Of a stretch of 44,937 nucleotides of DNA, positions 14,696-23,024 are shown piece after piece. A program made the translations under genes and the position numbers. Under the pieces are notes generated by a model that saw only the letters and a program-made list of their open reading frames with translations, did no database searches and had not been told where the DNA came from. Source of the DNA: Pseudogulbenkiania sp. (GTDB lineage: Bacteria > Pseudomonadota > Gammaproteobacteria > Burkholderiales > Chromobacteriaceae); the NCBI GenBank assembly GCA_018260425.1, contig JAGLBD010000016.1:1713-46649 (forward strand), written 5' to 3'. Position 1 is the stretch's first letter, and each line of letters opens with the position of its first letter.

Positions 14696-15257
14696 GTTGT
14701 AGCGCCATGGTTAACAAGACCGTATCCCGGCAAACAATGCCCGTCCTGCGGTCAGAATGAAAATACGGCTCGGCGGCAACCGGAACCATCAACTTGAGAC
14801 GCGCCAGCAAGGCCGGCGGCAACCGTTGGCAAAAGGGCTGCAACTGTCGTACACCCAATTGCCACAGTTGCTCCTCGCTCACCGCCCGGGGCGGCAATGC
14901 GGGGCGCGGCATCCGGGCTGGCTGCTGCGCAAAGCGCCGGGCAAACTCCGGCAACCGCCCCAGGACGCCACCGTACGGCAAGCTCTCGAAGGCCGCATGG
15001 CATCCCAACAGAAAAATGGCATGCGGCAGACACCGCCAGCGCTCCACCAACAAGGCCGCCGGATCCTTGCTTCCCGGCAACGTCATGAGGCTGTCGGTCA
15101 AGCCATAGCGCGCCAGCAACACATCGTTGACAGCCGAGCGGATACCGGGTTCCGACGGGATCTGCCCGGCATCCAGCCGTGAAGCATGGATATACGACAG
15201 CGGGTCGAACAGCACCCGCATCAGCCGGGGCGTACGACCGAATGCATCAGTCGTCAT
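14652..15257 (-). CDS. orgA: T3SS sorting-platform protein OrgA (SctK)
   Basis: This 201-residue protein carries the OrgA hallmark FDPLSYIH near residue 17 and HAIFLLGCHAAF near 80, matching the Salmonella protein (199 residues). OrgA is part of the cytoplasmic pods that hold SpaO and the ATPase complex under the inner ring. The start at 15257 is chosen because GGAG lies 7 nt upstream and length fits; the frame extends to 15308 without such support. It overlaps prgK by 11 bp. Confidence 0.85.
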   Translation of the reverse strand: MTTDAFGRTPRLMRVLFDPLSYIHASRLDAGQIPSEPGIRSAVNDVLLARYGLTDSLMTLPGSKDPAALLVERWRCLPHAIFLLGCHAAFESLPYGGVLGRLPEFARRFAQQPARMPRPALPPRAVSEEQLWQLGVRQLQPFCQRLPPALLARLKLMVPVAAEPYFHSDRRTGIVCRDTVLLTMALQHASRNLHQPCRFLH

Positions 15258-15975
15258 CGCCCGTCTCCGCGCGGCGCTTGCGCCACCACAACCAGCCGCC
15301 GCTACCACCGATCACGGCAAGGATCAGTGCCACAACACCATCGAGCACCAGAGCGTGCCCGGCAGGGGCGATATCCGGTGCCTGATGCTGGATCGCTGTC
15401 CGGGGATTTACCACGACCGAGATATTGTTGTAATCCAGATCGTCAAAGCTGTTTTTCAGAAAACGCTTGGTGTCACTGATCAACGACTGCGGATCGACGC
15501 CCTCCTCGTACACCAGCAAGGCCGCAACATGCATGGCCGGCTTGGTGTCCTGGTCTGCGCCGGCCTGCGTGTCGTAACCGACATCGACATGCGCCGAGAT
15601 AACGTGACTCATCGACGACAAGGACTGCTCGAGGCGTTGCTCGATGGCCGAGGTCAACCGGGCCTTTTCGGCTTCCGGCGAAGACACCAGCGAGTCGGCC
15701 GGAAACTGCTTGTCGATCTCGACACGTGGCGCAGAGGGCAGATCATAGGTTTTGAGCAGGTCGACGGCAGCGACAAAGTCCGACTTGTCTACCGATACGT
15801 CATAACCCGTCTTGCCTTTCTCCTCCTTGACGGCACTGATATTGTTGCGTTGCAAGGCCGCCAGCACTTCGTTGGCCTGCCGCTGGTCAAGGCCGGTCAG
15901 CAGGCCTTGCTTGCACCCTGTCAGCATGACGCACAATCCCAGTACCGCCAGAAGTCCGGTACGATGTGTCTTCAT
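15247..15975 (-). CDS. prgK: T3SS inner-ring lipoprotein PrgK (SctJ)
   Basis: This 242-residue YscJ/PrgK-family lipoprotein has a signal ending in lipobox LTGC (Cys21). The periplasmic ring domains follow (AALQRNNISAVKEEKGKTGY near 42; VSSPEAEKARLTSAIEQRLE near 97). A C-terminal membrane helix near residues 208-228 ends in basic residues WRKRRAE. It forms the inner-membrane ring with PrgH. The start overlaps the prgJ stop by 4 bp (ATGA). Confidence 0.95.
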   Translation of the reverse strand: MKTHRTGLLAVLGLCVMLTGCKQGLLTGLDQRQANEVLAALQRNNISAVKEEKGKTGYDVSVDKSDFVAAVDLLKTYDLPSAPRVEIDKQFPADSLVSSPEAEKARLTSAIEQRLEQSLSSMSHVISAHVDVGYDTQAGADQDTKPAMHVAALLVYEEGVDPQSLISDTKRFLKNSFDDLDYNNISVVVNPRTAIQHQAPDIAPAGHALVLDGVVALILAVIGGSGGWLWWRKRRAETGDDD

Positions 15976-16271
15976 GATTTCAGCAGGGTCTCCACCACGT
16001 TGGTCGCCTTGCGGGCCATGGTGCTGATATAGGAGACCTGAAGGTTGTAGTTCGAGGTCATCGTCTGTAACTTCATCAGGCTGTCAGGCCGACTCAACGC
16101 CCCCGGCTGGGCCACCATCTGCAAGATGGCATTGCGCTGCTCGGCGCCTTCGACCGTGGTATCGGCCATGGCTTTGACCATGCGGTCCTCCAGCGGCATG
16201 ACCGTTGCGTCTTCGTTGAGTTCGATGTGGCTGGCCACCTTCGACGCGGATTGGATAGGCATGACTGACAT
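15972..16271 (-). CDS. prgJ: T3SS inner rod protein PrgJ (SctI)
   Basis: This 99-residue protein has the two-helix form of inner rod subunits and ends in the conserved region LMKLQTMTSNYNLQVSYIST plus MARKATNVVETLLKS. Salmonella PrgJ is 101 residues. It connects the export gate to the needle base. A GGGAG ribosome site is about 8 nt ahead of the ATG. It lies between prgI and prgK as in SPI-1. Confidence 0.93.
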   Translation of the reverse strand: MSVMPIQSASKVASHIELNEDATVMPLEDRMVKAMADTTVEGAEQRNAILQMVAQPGALSRPDSLMKLQTMTSNYNLQVSYISTMARKATNVVETLLKS

Positions 16272-16330
16272 GCGCGTGCTCCCTGAGATAAGTGAGGCGA
16301 GGCAAGGATTCCCTCAGGAATCCGTGCGGC

Positions 16331-16624
16331 TTAGCGGAAGTTCTGGATAATCGCCGAATCGATATCCTTGAAGGCCTTCACGGTGTTGGACTGGGCATTG
16401 CGGTACAGGGTGTACTCGGACAAAGATGTCTGGTACTTGGCCAGCAAGACCGGATCGGACGGATTCTGGGTCATGGCGCTCAAGGCAGCCGTCACCTTGT
16501 TGTTCAGGTCATTGACGCCATAGTCGAAGGAATCCGACATATTGCTCAACCAGCCATTCCAGTTGTCGCCATCGGCTCCCGGATATTCCGGGCCAACAAT
16601 GGATTGAGTGGGGGTCGTTGCCAT
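16331..16624 (-). CDS. prgI: T3SS needle subunit PrgI (SctF) with extended N-terminus
   Basis: This 97-residue needle protein ends in the strongly conserved stretches DPVLLAKYQTSLSEYTLY, RNAQSNTVKAFKDID and SAIIQNFR, almost identical to PrgI. Salmonella PrgI has 80 residues and begins MATPWSGYL. Here about 15 extra residues rich in Pro/Gly/Asp (TQSIVGPEYPGADGD) separate MAT from the WNGWL motif. AAGGAG precedes the ATG, so the start is secure. In assembled needles the N-terminus faces outward, so the addition would probably decorate the needle surface. Confidence 0.95.
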   Translation of the reverse strand: MATTPTQSIVGPEYPGADGDNWNGWLSNMSDSFDYGVNDLNNKVTAALSAMTQNPSDPVLLAKYQTSLSEYTLYRNAQSNTVKAFKDIDSAIIQNFR

Positions 16625-16642
16625 AAAAACTCCTTGTGTGTA

Positions 16643-17869
16643 TCAACGTGAGGTTAGGGGGGCAGGGAAATACCAGTTTTGCGGCGACATTTTCACGTAG
16701 CCATTACTGCCGTATTGATAGGATTTGCCCTTCAGCCAGTCCTCGTGCAGCTCGACGGAGAAGTGCACGAAGCGTGCCCCCCATTGCTGATAAAACTGGT
16801 CTGAAAAACGCTGCAGGTGCGCGAGAGTGACATCGTCAAGGTCGCCGCGGGTCACGAAAGTCAGACTGCCTTCGTGCCTAACTTCATCAAAGGGAATCGC
16901 CAGCCGTGTCAGGCCGCTCCGGGCAATGGACATCAGCTCTTCGTCGCCATGCACTTCCACCGCAACACTCTCGGCATAGGGCATCCGGACCTTGAGCCAG
17001 GATTTCCATTGCAGCAGGGAGGCAGCATCCACTGCGGCCCGGTCCTTGCTGATCAAGAGGACCGGATGCAAGGGGTCATCCATGCGCAAGGCGAACCAGG
17101 CAAGATTGCGCTCATCCAGCAAATGGCCAATGCGCCGGACTTCATCGGAGCGCGAGGCAACCGTGACCCCCTCGAGCTTGCCGGCCCGGGTCAGCGCCTG
17201 ACGCACCCAATCGGCATCGGCTTCGGTGGCGGTCAGCACATAGACCTGATGGTCGGCCGTCATGCGGACCAGACACGGATGCGCAGCGCCCTGAATCATT
17301 TGCGATACGGCGCGAACCTGCTGATCGCCGTCTACATGCGAGGACAACCACACCATGCGTCCAATCCCGGCCAGCACACCGACGACCAGCACGCCACCCA
17401 ACACCCAATTCAGATAACTGCGGCGCTTGGGCTGTGGCAATTCCAGGCTGGGCAGCACTGGCTCCACCTCGCGTCGGCGTGCTGGCGGCTGCTGGATATC
17501 CAGTACCGCGGGTGACCACCCCTCCTCCAGCCTGCGGACAGCGAAATGCAAATCGCCGGCCCGCATCGGCCTATTGAGCACGCCGGACTCCTCGATGGAC
17601 TCCTGTGCAGCGGCAAGCCGGAAGACAAATTGATCCGCCAGGGCTCCGGCCGGGTCAGGCAGCTCCAGCTCGATGGTTTGCGGCGTAGCGTCACCCGGCA
17701 GGTAAAGGGTTTCCACCTCTTCATCGTGACTGTCGAAGGCCGGTTCACCGCCGACGACAAACCGGATTCGACCGGCGGGCAGCTCAAACTCCGCGCCAAA
17801 CATCATTCCGCTGAGAATCCGGGCGGTATAGACCGCCGGATTATCGGAACTGTGCAATTCCTCGCTCAT
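16643..17869 (-). CDS. prgH: T3SS inner-ring protein PrgH (SctD)
   Basis: This 408-residue protein is PrgH, the outer layer of the inner-membrane ring; Salmonella PrgH is 392. It has a cytoplasmic FHA-like domain (residues about 10-140), one membrane helix (YLNWVLGGVLVVGVLAGIG, about 155-173) and a periplasmic part with ring-building domains. The C-terminus contains FSDQFYQQWGARFVHFSVEL. The ATG overlaps the stop of the hilA-like gene (ATGA) and has no clear Shine-Dalgarno, so its translation is probably coupled to that regulator. Confidence 0.93.
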   Translation of the reverse strand: MSEELHSSDNPAVYTARILSGMMFGAEFELPAGRIRFVVGGEPAFDSHDEEVETLYLPGDATPQTIELELPDPAGALADQFVFRLAAAQESIEESGVLNRPMRAGDLHFAVRRLEEGWSPAVLDIQQPPARRREVEPVLPSLELPQPKRRSYLNWVLGGVLVVGVLAGIGRMVWLSSHVDGDQQVRAVSQMIQGAAHPCLVRMTADHQVYVLTATEADADWVRQALTRAGKLEGVTVASRSDEVRRIGHLLDERNLAWFALRMDDPLHPVLLISKDRAAVDAASLLQWKSWLKVRMPYAESVAVEVHGDEELMSIARSGLTRLAIPFDEVRHEGSLTFVTRGDLDDVTLAHLQRFSDQFYQQWGARFVHFSVELHEDWLKGKSYQYGSNGYVKMSPQNWYFPAPLTSR

Positions 17870-19590
17870 AGACTTGCTTCGCTGTTAAGGGGTTTCTGGG
17901 GGGGAAGCGATGAACGACTGTCATCACTCCCGCTCAAGGAGAGGGTTGCCACGCGCCGGTCGGCCCGCATCATCGGCAACCACAGGCAACCGGTCTGCCC
18001 GGCTTGCAGGGCAAGCGCACGGGCGGCAGCTTCCCCTTGCACCAGCCGGACCACCGGCAGGTAAATCGATAACATCAGGGGCTCCTGCCCGGCCTGCCGC
18101 AACCATTCCGGCAGCAAGCCGGCCACTGCGTCAGGGTCGAGCGATGCCGTCACCCAGGCATGACAGGCCGTCAGCCAGCGGGCGTTTTCTGTTGCGACAT
18201 TCATGCGACCGGCCAAGGCCAGTGCCCACGCCTCATCGCCCTGTTCCAGGCTGATGACGGCCAGGGCGGCACAGAGAAAGGGATCGGACTCGAGCGAGGT
18301 GGCCAGCGCGGCATCGCCGCTGGCACGACCCTCATCGAGCCGGCCTTGCTGATACAGCACCCAGAGTTGCAGGGTGCGCGCCACGGTCATGCCGGGGTCA
18401 ATCGTCAAACAGCTGGCCAGCGCCTCGGCCGCTTCCTGAAAACGGCGGGCATGATACAAATGGCAAGCATGGTAGTAATGGATTTCGGGTAGGCGTGAAG
18501 CCAGTGCCAAGGCGGTTTCAAACAGGCTATCGGCCATGGCCGCTTCGCCGCAGGCAAAGCCCAGATACCAGGCTTTCACCGCCAGCAGCAAAGGATGAAA
18601 CGGTTCGTGACGCTCGGCCGCGTCCAGCGCCAGACGCGCCCGTGACAGGGTGTGACCGGCATGCAGGTAACCCAGTGTCGCCAGCGCCAGCCAGGTTTCT
18701 GCCAGACCACACCAGGCCGGCACATAGGCCGGGTCGGCGGCAAGGCTCATCTGGAAGTAGTGCAAGGCATGATCCAGATTCTGGCGGGAGGGATGACGCA
18801 AGTGACGCCGACCTTGTTGATAGGCGGTCATGACGTCCAGAGAGGCCGCCTCGGCACCCAGTGCACGACCGGGCACAAAGCCGGGAATCTGCCCGGGCAA
18901 CTCGGCCACGATGCGCTGTACCAGTTCGGCTTCCCGACCGTTCGCCGACAGCAGCAAGCGATGACTGGAAACCAGCGCGTGATCGCTGCTCCGCACCAGA
19001 TCCAGCACCAGATGAGCATCGGGGCCACGCTGCACGGTTTCCCCGGTCAGGTAGTAGTCCGGAGCAACGGTACGGATCAGGTCGACGATCGCCGTGGCGC
19101 TCGTGGCATCGCGGCACATCACCGCAGGAATGATAGTCAGGCCATAGTGACTCAGGCGGGATGCTTGATGCGTCAGCTCGGCCTGCAACAACTCGGCATC
19201 CAGACCCGATGTCCGGAACGGCAGGATGGCCAGGGTCACGGTTTTGCGTGCTGCCACATCCGGCATGACGATAACTTTGGGGGTAAAGCGGAAACCCTTG
19301 CCGTACACCGTATCGATGTAACGCTCGCTGCGGGTCTCACCCAGCACACGACGCAAGGTGTAGATGCAACGGGTCAACGATTCCTCCCCGACCGGTTCAT
19401 CTCCCCACACCGCATCGAGCAGCTCATTCTTGGTCAGCAACTGTCCGGCACTACGCACCAGAGCCAGCAGAACCCCGGTCTCCTTGGGCGGCAGACGCCG
19501 TTCCTGGCCAGCACGCGACAAGACGCCCTCCGATGTCAATACACAGTCGCCGAATACAAAATGTCCGGCAAAGGCGGTTTCGTCATGCAT
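17866..19590 (-). CDS. HilA/CilA-like transcriptional activator
   Basis: This 574-residue regulator has an N-terminal OmpR-type winged helix (residues about 12-105) that follows HilA closely: PPKETGVLLALVRSAGQLLT, GDEPVGEESLTRCIYTLRRV and YIDTVYGKGFRFTP. The remainder is a helical TPR-like domain as in HilA (553 residues). HilA-type proteins activate the prg/org and inv/spa operons of SPI-1 systems. The start at 19590 has CGGAG 7 nt upstream and aligns with HilA; a longer frame to 19629 lacks a ribosome site. Its stop overlaps the prgH start, unlike Salmonella, where hilA is a separate unit. A terminator upstream separates it from iacP, so it should have its own promoter in 19591-19758. Confidence 0.9.
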   Translation of the reverse strand: MHDETAFAGHFVFGDCVLTSEGVLSRAGQERRLPPKETGVLLALVRSAGQLLTKNELLDAVWGDEPVGEESLTRCIYTLRRVLGETRSERYIDTVYGKGFRFTPKVIVMPDVAARKTVTLAILPFRTSGLDAELLQAELTHQASRLSHYGLTIIPAVMCRDATSATAIVDLIRTVAPDYYLTGETVQRGPDAHLVLDLVRSSDHALVSSHRLLLSANGREAELVQRIVAELPGQIPGFVPGRALGAEAASLDVMTAYQQGRRHLRHPSRQNLDHALHYFQMSLAADPAYVPAWCGLAETWLALATLGYLHAGHTLSRARLALDAAERHEPFHPLLLAVKAWYLGFACGEAAMADSLFETALALASRLPEIHYYHACHLYHARRFQEAAEALASCLTIDPGMTVARTLQLWVLYQQGRLDEGRASGDAALATSLESDPFLCAALAVISLEQGDEAWALALAGRMNVATENARWLTACHAWVTASLDPDAVAGLLPEWLRQAGQEPLMLSIYLPVVRLVQGEAAARALALQAGQTGCLWLPMMRADRRVATLSLSGSDDSRSSLPPQKPLNSEASL

Positions 19591-19758
19591 GTGCAGGCTC
19601 CGTTCCACAAAGTCATCCAGGTCAATCACTGGGGCTTACTGTAACGGTCTGAAAGTTGGAATTTGATCGGCGAAATCCTAAAAGACAGCCTGCCGGAATC
19701 GTGCTATGGCAAGAAAGAGGATCTGTCCCGGGACTGGCAAAGGCGGGAATTCAAAATG

Positions 19759-19789
19759 CAAAACCATCACGGCACAAGGGCAGTGATGG
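19759..19789 (-). terminator. Rho-independent terminator after iacP
   Basis: On the minus strand stem CCATCAC (19783-19789 on plus as GTGATGG) / GTGATGG with a partly paired inner loop is followed by TTTTG. It lies about 30 bp past the iacP stop and ahead of the hilA-like gene. Confidence 0.65.
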
Positions 19790-19817
19790 CGGGGAGCGAA
19801 ACCGGACAAGCAAACGA

Positions 19818-20084
19818 CTAAACAGTGATGGCGTCGAGCTTCGTCCGTACGATGGCGGTCAGATTACGCAAGGTAAGCATGTCTTCGAGATGCGTGGTAT
19901 CCAACTCGATGGAGAACGCTTCATTGACGCTGATGACCATTTCGATCAGGTCCATCGAGTCGGCGCCAAGGTCTTTGACAAAATGCGTGTCGTCCTTCAG
20001 CCCGGACTCATCCACGACAAAGATCCAGGCGATCAGGCCGCGTACGCGCTCTTCGAGACTGAGACTGTTTTGGTAAAGATTCAT
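19818..20084 (-). CDS. iacP: T3SS-associated acyl carrier protein IacP
   Basis: This 88-residue acyl carrier protein has the phosphopantetheine site GADSMDLIEMV with Ser43. The start at 20084 (MNLYQNSLSLEER) has GGAG upstream and fits IacP of Salmonella (82 residues); five extra codons to 20099 are possible. In SPI-1 systems IacP lies at the end of the sip operon and supports effector secretion. The order sipD-sipA-iacP is the same here. Confidence 0.92.
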   Translation of the reverse strand: MNLYQNSLSLEERVRGLIAWIFVVDESGLKDDTHFVKDLGADSMDLIEMVISVNEAFSIELDTTHLEDMLTLRNLTAIVRTKLDAITV

Positions 20085-20213
20085 GCTGGGTCTCCACAAA
20101 GGGGGTCACGGCAGCCTTAGGGGATTCCCGGGACAGGAATCCTTCACCTGAGTGCCGATGACGTTACTTTACGGAGAGGCGACGGGCGGGAAGATCAGCG
20201 GATTCTTAAAATG

Positions 20214-20248
20214 AAAAGACCGGACTGCCCGAAATAGCGCAGTACCGG
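20214..20248 (-). terminator. Stem-loop downstream of sipA
   Basis: On the minus strand CCGG-T-ACTGC pairs with GCAGT-CCGG around a 10-nt loop, followed by TCTTTT. The one-base bulge makes it a moderate terminator or attenuator between sipA and iacP. Confidence 0.45.
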
Positions 20249-20272
20249 CCCACGGATGTCACAACAGGATTA

Positions 20273-23014
20273 CTAGCCGACAATCGTAAGATTGGGTGCC
20301 GACTGACTCCTCTGCCAGTCACCTTCCACTTCGCGAGGCGTGCTCAATGCCGGCTCACTGGCAGAGCGCCTGAGCGTCTCGGAAGACTGCTGGTAATCAC
20401 TGGCACTACGCAAGGTTGCACCCAGTTCGGAGGCAATAATGCCGCCTTCCTTGGCCCGATGCGGATGATTCAGCGACCTCGAGGATGCCCTGAGAGATCC
20501 AGAGGTTTTATCCCCCACCAGCGCCTCGACCATCGACCAGATTCGCTCCAGCGCCGAGGGATTCCCGGTGCCGGATCGGGCCTGCAAATGATCGGGCAAG
20601 GGCATTTTGCCCAGCTCTCGGGTCACCCGGTTGACCATCGTGTTATAGGCACTGTTGCGGGTCGCCTCCTCAAGGGTCGTGTCGGCCGTCGAGTCCGGCG
20701 GAGCCAGGCGGCCCAGCACCATCTCGACAATCTTGTATGAATGCTCGAACGCGTCCTTATCTTTATCAGAGTAGCCTGCCAGCGGATCGCTGTTCTCGTC
20801 CAGCGAGGAATTGACTCTTTCCAGTACCTGGAAAACCTGGTCGAAATGTCCACGCAGCAAACGCTCCAGCGCGAAATCCTTCCCGCAGGAAATCTGTCTG
20901 GCCTGAGCTTTCAGCAGCTCCACCAGACGCGCGGCGATCTGATTGAATTTTGCACCACTGAATTGCTGCTGGATCAACGGCGCCAGGACAACGGGAGCGG
21001 ACGTAACCGTGAACGTTGCCGTTTCAAATCGCTCCACCTCGGCACTGCGTTGCTGCGCGAGGGTCAGTTCTTTCGGCGCTGGCTGAACAGCAAACTCCGC
21101 CGGTGCCAGATTGAAGGGATCCAGTGAGTCTGCAGAGCCAAGGTTTACCAAATCCTGCTCGTCGTTCGGGACTGCCGCATCGCCCAAGGGGTCTTCACCC
21201 TTCCCGAAAAAGGTAAATACATACGGATCATAGGAAGATTGGGCTGCCACACCGCCATTCACGCCCATCGTGAGGTCGGTATTGCTTCCCAACTCCACGC
21301 CGGTGTTTTCCGTCCCGACGGCCATGTCAGTCATGTTGGGTCCGACCGTATTACTACCCCGGGTGATGCCGGAGCTGCCGCCATTCATGGTGATAAGTGC
21401 TTCCGCCCTAAACGCAGACTGATCGCCGGTTTCATCGAAGCCAGTGGCAGACGTCAATTCCGCTGGTTCCAGCGGATCGACCGGGTCACCGATGTGGCCG
21501 AGGGTCTCCGACTCCCCACGGATAGTGGCAGACGACTCCTCGTGCTCTCTTGATCGCTCCGACGGATCACTCGACACGGACGTGTCTCTATCTTCACTAA
21601 TGCCAGAGGCAGGAGTCTGTTCCAGTCGCTCCAACCGATCTCCGTCATCACCGATGAGGCGGCTAGTCGTCGTCCCAAAGGGAGTGGCACTCTCCACCCC
21701 GGTATCGTCAAACCTGGCCCAGTCACGCATCGCGGGTGACTCCGCGGAAAAACCCATCGGGATAGCGCCGGGGTTCCCGGGGCCATTTCCGGTGCCGGAA
21801 TAGGTGATATTGACATTGAAGTTGTTAGTGACCGAGCGATTTGAATTGTCATTAGAAACCGAGCGATCCGAGTGATCCGAGTTATCCGTGTGATAGGTGA
21901 CCGAAGCCGGGGGCGTGTTCAATGCCGAAGCCGGAATCGGTGCTGGCTCGCCGGGAATACCCGGCGTTCCGGGCTCAGACGGCGCATTCGGAGCGGCCGG
22001 ATTATCCTTGGGTGCTTCAGAAGGTTTGACATCAGGCTTGTGCACAATTCCCTGCAGACGTCGCGTCATGCGCGGTTGCAGAAGGATGTACTCCATCGCC
22101 CCCGCCAGGTACGCCAGCGATTTCTTCTCGCCAAACCCGTGCAGCAACATCTTGGTAAGGCTTTCCACGGTACCCTGCCCGGCTTTATCGACCAGATCGT
22201 TGATGCCGGCTTTGGCCTCTTGCGCCAGCCCCCTTCCAGCAAGCCGTTGCGCCTGACCATCGGCATGGGCATGGATGACATCATCAATGCTATTGGAACA
22301 CCAATTAAGCATGTCCTGCGGTAGGGTCCCGGTATCGATCACCTTGGCCAGACCTGCGTTGATGTTTTTAAGCTTTTTCAGCGCCGCCGTCGCCTCTGCG
22401 GCATTGTTTTCCAGCTTGGCGAGTTCTTTCGGGGTCAACGTCTCCAGAAACGTTTTGAGCGCCGCGACAGAGGGGGCCAATGACTCGGCAAGGGCCGGAT
22501 TAGCGGCCGCCAACTGCGCAGCCACGTGGTGACACGAGGCAAAGCGTTGCAATTCGAGACTCAACAAAGGCAGCGTGTCCGTGTTGAGTTCGGGCATGCT
22601 GCCCTTCGCCAGCCCCAAGGCTTCCGTCAGTCCCGCCAAGGCGGTTTGGCGGAAATGACCGAGTGCTTGCAATGGCTCCACCACTGGCCGGCTCGCGACC
22701 GGCGGGTTGTTCACCGGCAGGGTGGGCACCGCGGCGGCCTGAGTCAAACGACGGCTCAGCGGTACATCCGTGGTCGTGGAGTCCGCCAGATCCAACGCCT
22801 GCAGAAGCTGACTCTGAACGCCGGAAGCACCGTCAAAGCGGCGGGAAAAGCTGTCACTCGCCCGGCGAGCCGTTTCCCGGGTCAAGGTACCGGTCGGAGA
22901 GACATCGTCGCTTCGCACTGCGGTTAATGACGGCAAGGAACTGGCGGAATCATTCAAGTTCCGGTAGAGCCCAGAATGAGAAGAACGCGTTACAGAGGAT
23001 GGATTAGTGTGCAT
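20273..23014 (-). CDS. sipA: SipA-like type III effector (CipA-type)
   Basis: This 913-residue protein sits in the sipA position between sipD and iacP. It shares SipA architecture: a Ser-rich N-terminus for secretion, a helical first domain (about 110-330), a disordered centre with Asn/Ser/Asp motifs (DNSDHSDRSVSNDNSNRSV near 385, like the DNS repeats of SipA) and a helical C-terminal domain (about 680-860). Salmonella SipA is 685 residues and bundles host actin; the actin role here is inference. The last 35 residues carry two exact RSxSxP motifs, R883-SASEP and R902-SQSAP, with serines 886 and 905, nineteen residues apart. A GAGAGGAT ribosome site precedes the ATG. The InvB-type chaperone encoded at 35.1 kb is the likely partner. 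Family assignment rests on position and layout more than on strong identity. Confidence 0.7.
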   Translation of the reverse strand: MHTNPSSVTRSSHSGLYRNLNDSASSLPSLTAVRSDDVSPTGTLTRETARRASDSFSRRFDGASGVQSQLLQALDLADSTTTDVPLSRRLTQAAAVPTLPVNNPPVASRPVVEPLQALGHFRQTALAGLTEALGLAKGSMPELNTDTLPLLSLELQRFASCHHVAAQLAAANPALAESLAPSVAALKTFLETLTPKELAKLENNAAEATAALKKLKNINAGLAKVIDTGTLPQDMLNWCSNSIDDVIHAHADGQAQRLAGRGLAQEAKAGINDLVDKAGQGTVESLTKMLLHGFGEKKSLAYLAGAMEYILLQPRMTRRLQGIVHKPDVKPSEAPKDNPAAPNAPSEPGTPGIPGEPAPIPASALNTPPASVTYHTDNSDHSDRSVSNDNSNRSVTNNFNVNITYSGTGNGPGNPGAIPMGFSAESPAMRDWARFDDTGVESATPFGTTTSRLIGDDGDRLERLEQTPASGISEDRDTSVSSDPSERSREHEESSATIRGESETLGHIGDPVDPLEPAELTSATGFDETGDQSAFRAEALITMNGGSSGITRGSNTVGPNMTDMAVGTENTGVELGSNTDLTMGVNGGVAAQSSYDPYVFTFFGKGEDPLGDAAVPNDEQDLVNLGSADSLDPFNLAPAEFAVQPAPKELTLAQQRSAEVERFETATFTVTSAPVVLAPLIQQQFSGAKFNQIAARLVELLKAQARQISCGKDFALERLLRGHFDQVFQVLERVNSSLDENSDPLAGYSDKDKDAFEHSYKIVEMVLGRLAPPDSTADTTLEEATRNSAYNTMVNRVTRELGKMPLPDHLQARSGTGNPSALERIWSMVEALVGDKTSGSLRASSRSLNHPHRAKEGGIIASELGATLRSASDYQQSSETLRRSASEPALSTPREVEGDWQRSQSAPNLTIVG

Positions 23015-23024
23015 GATGATCCTC

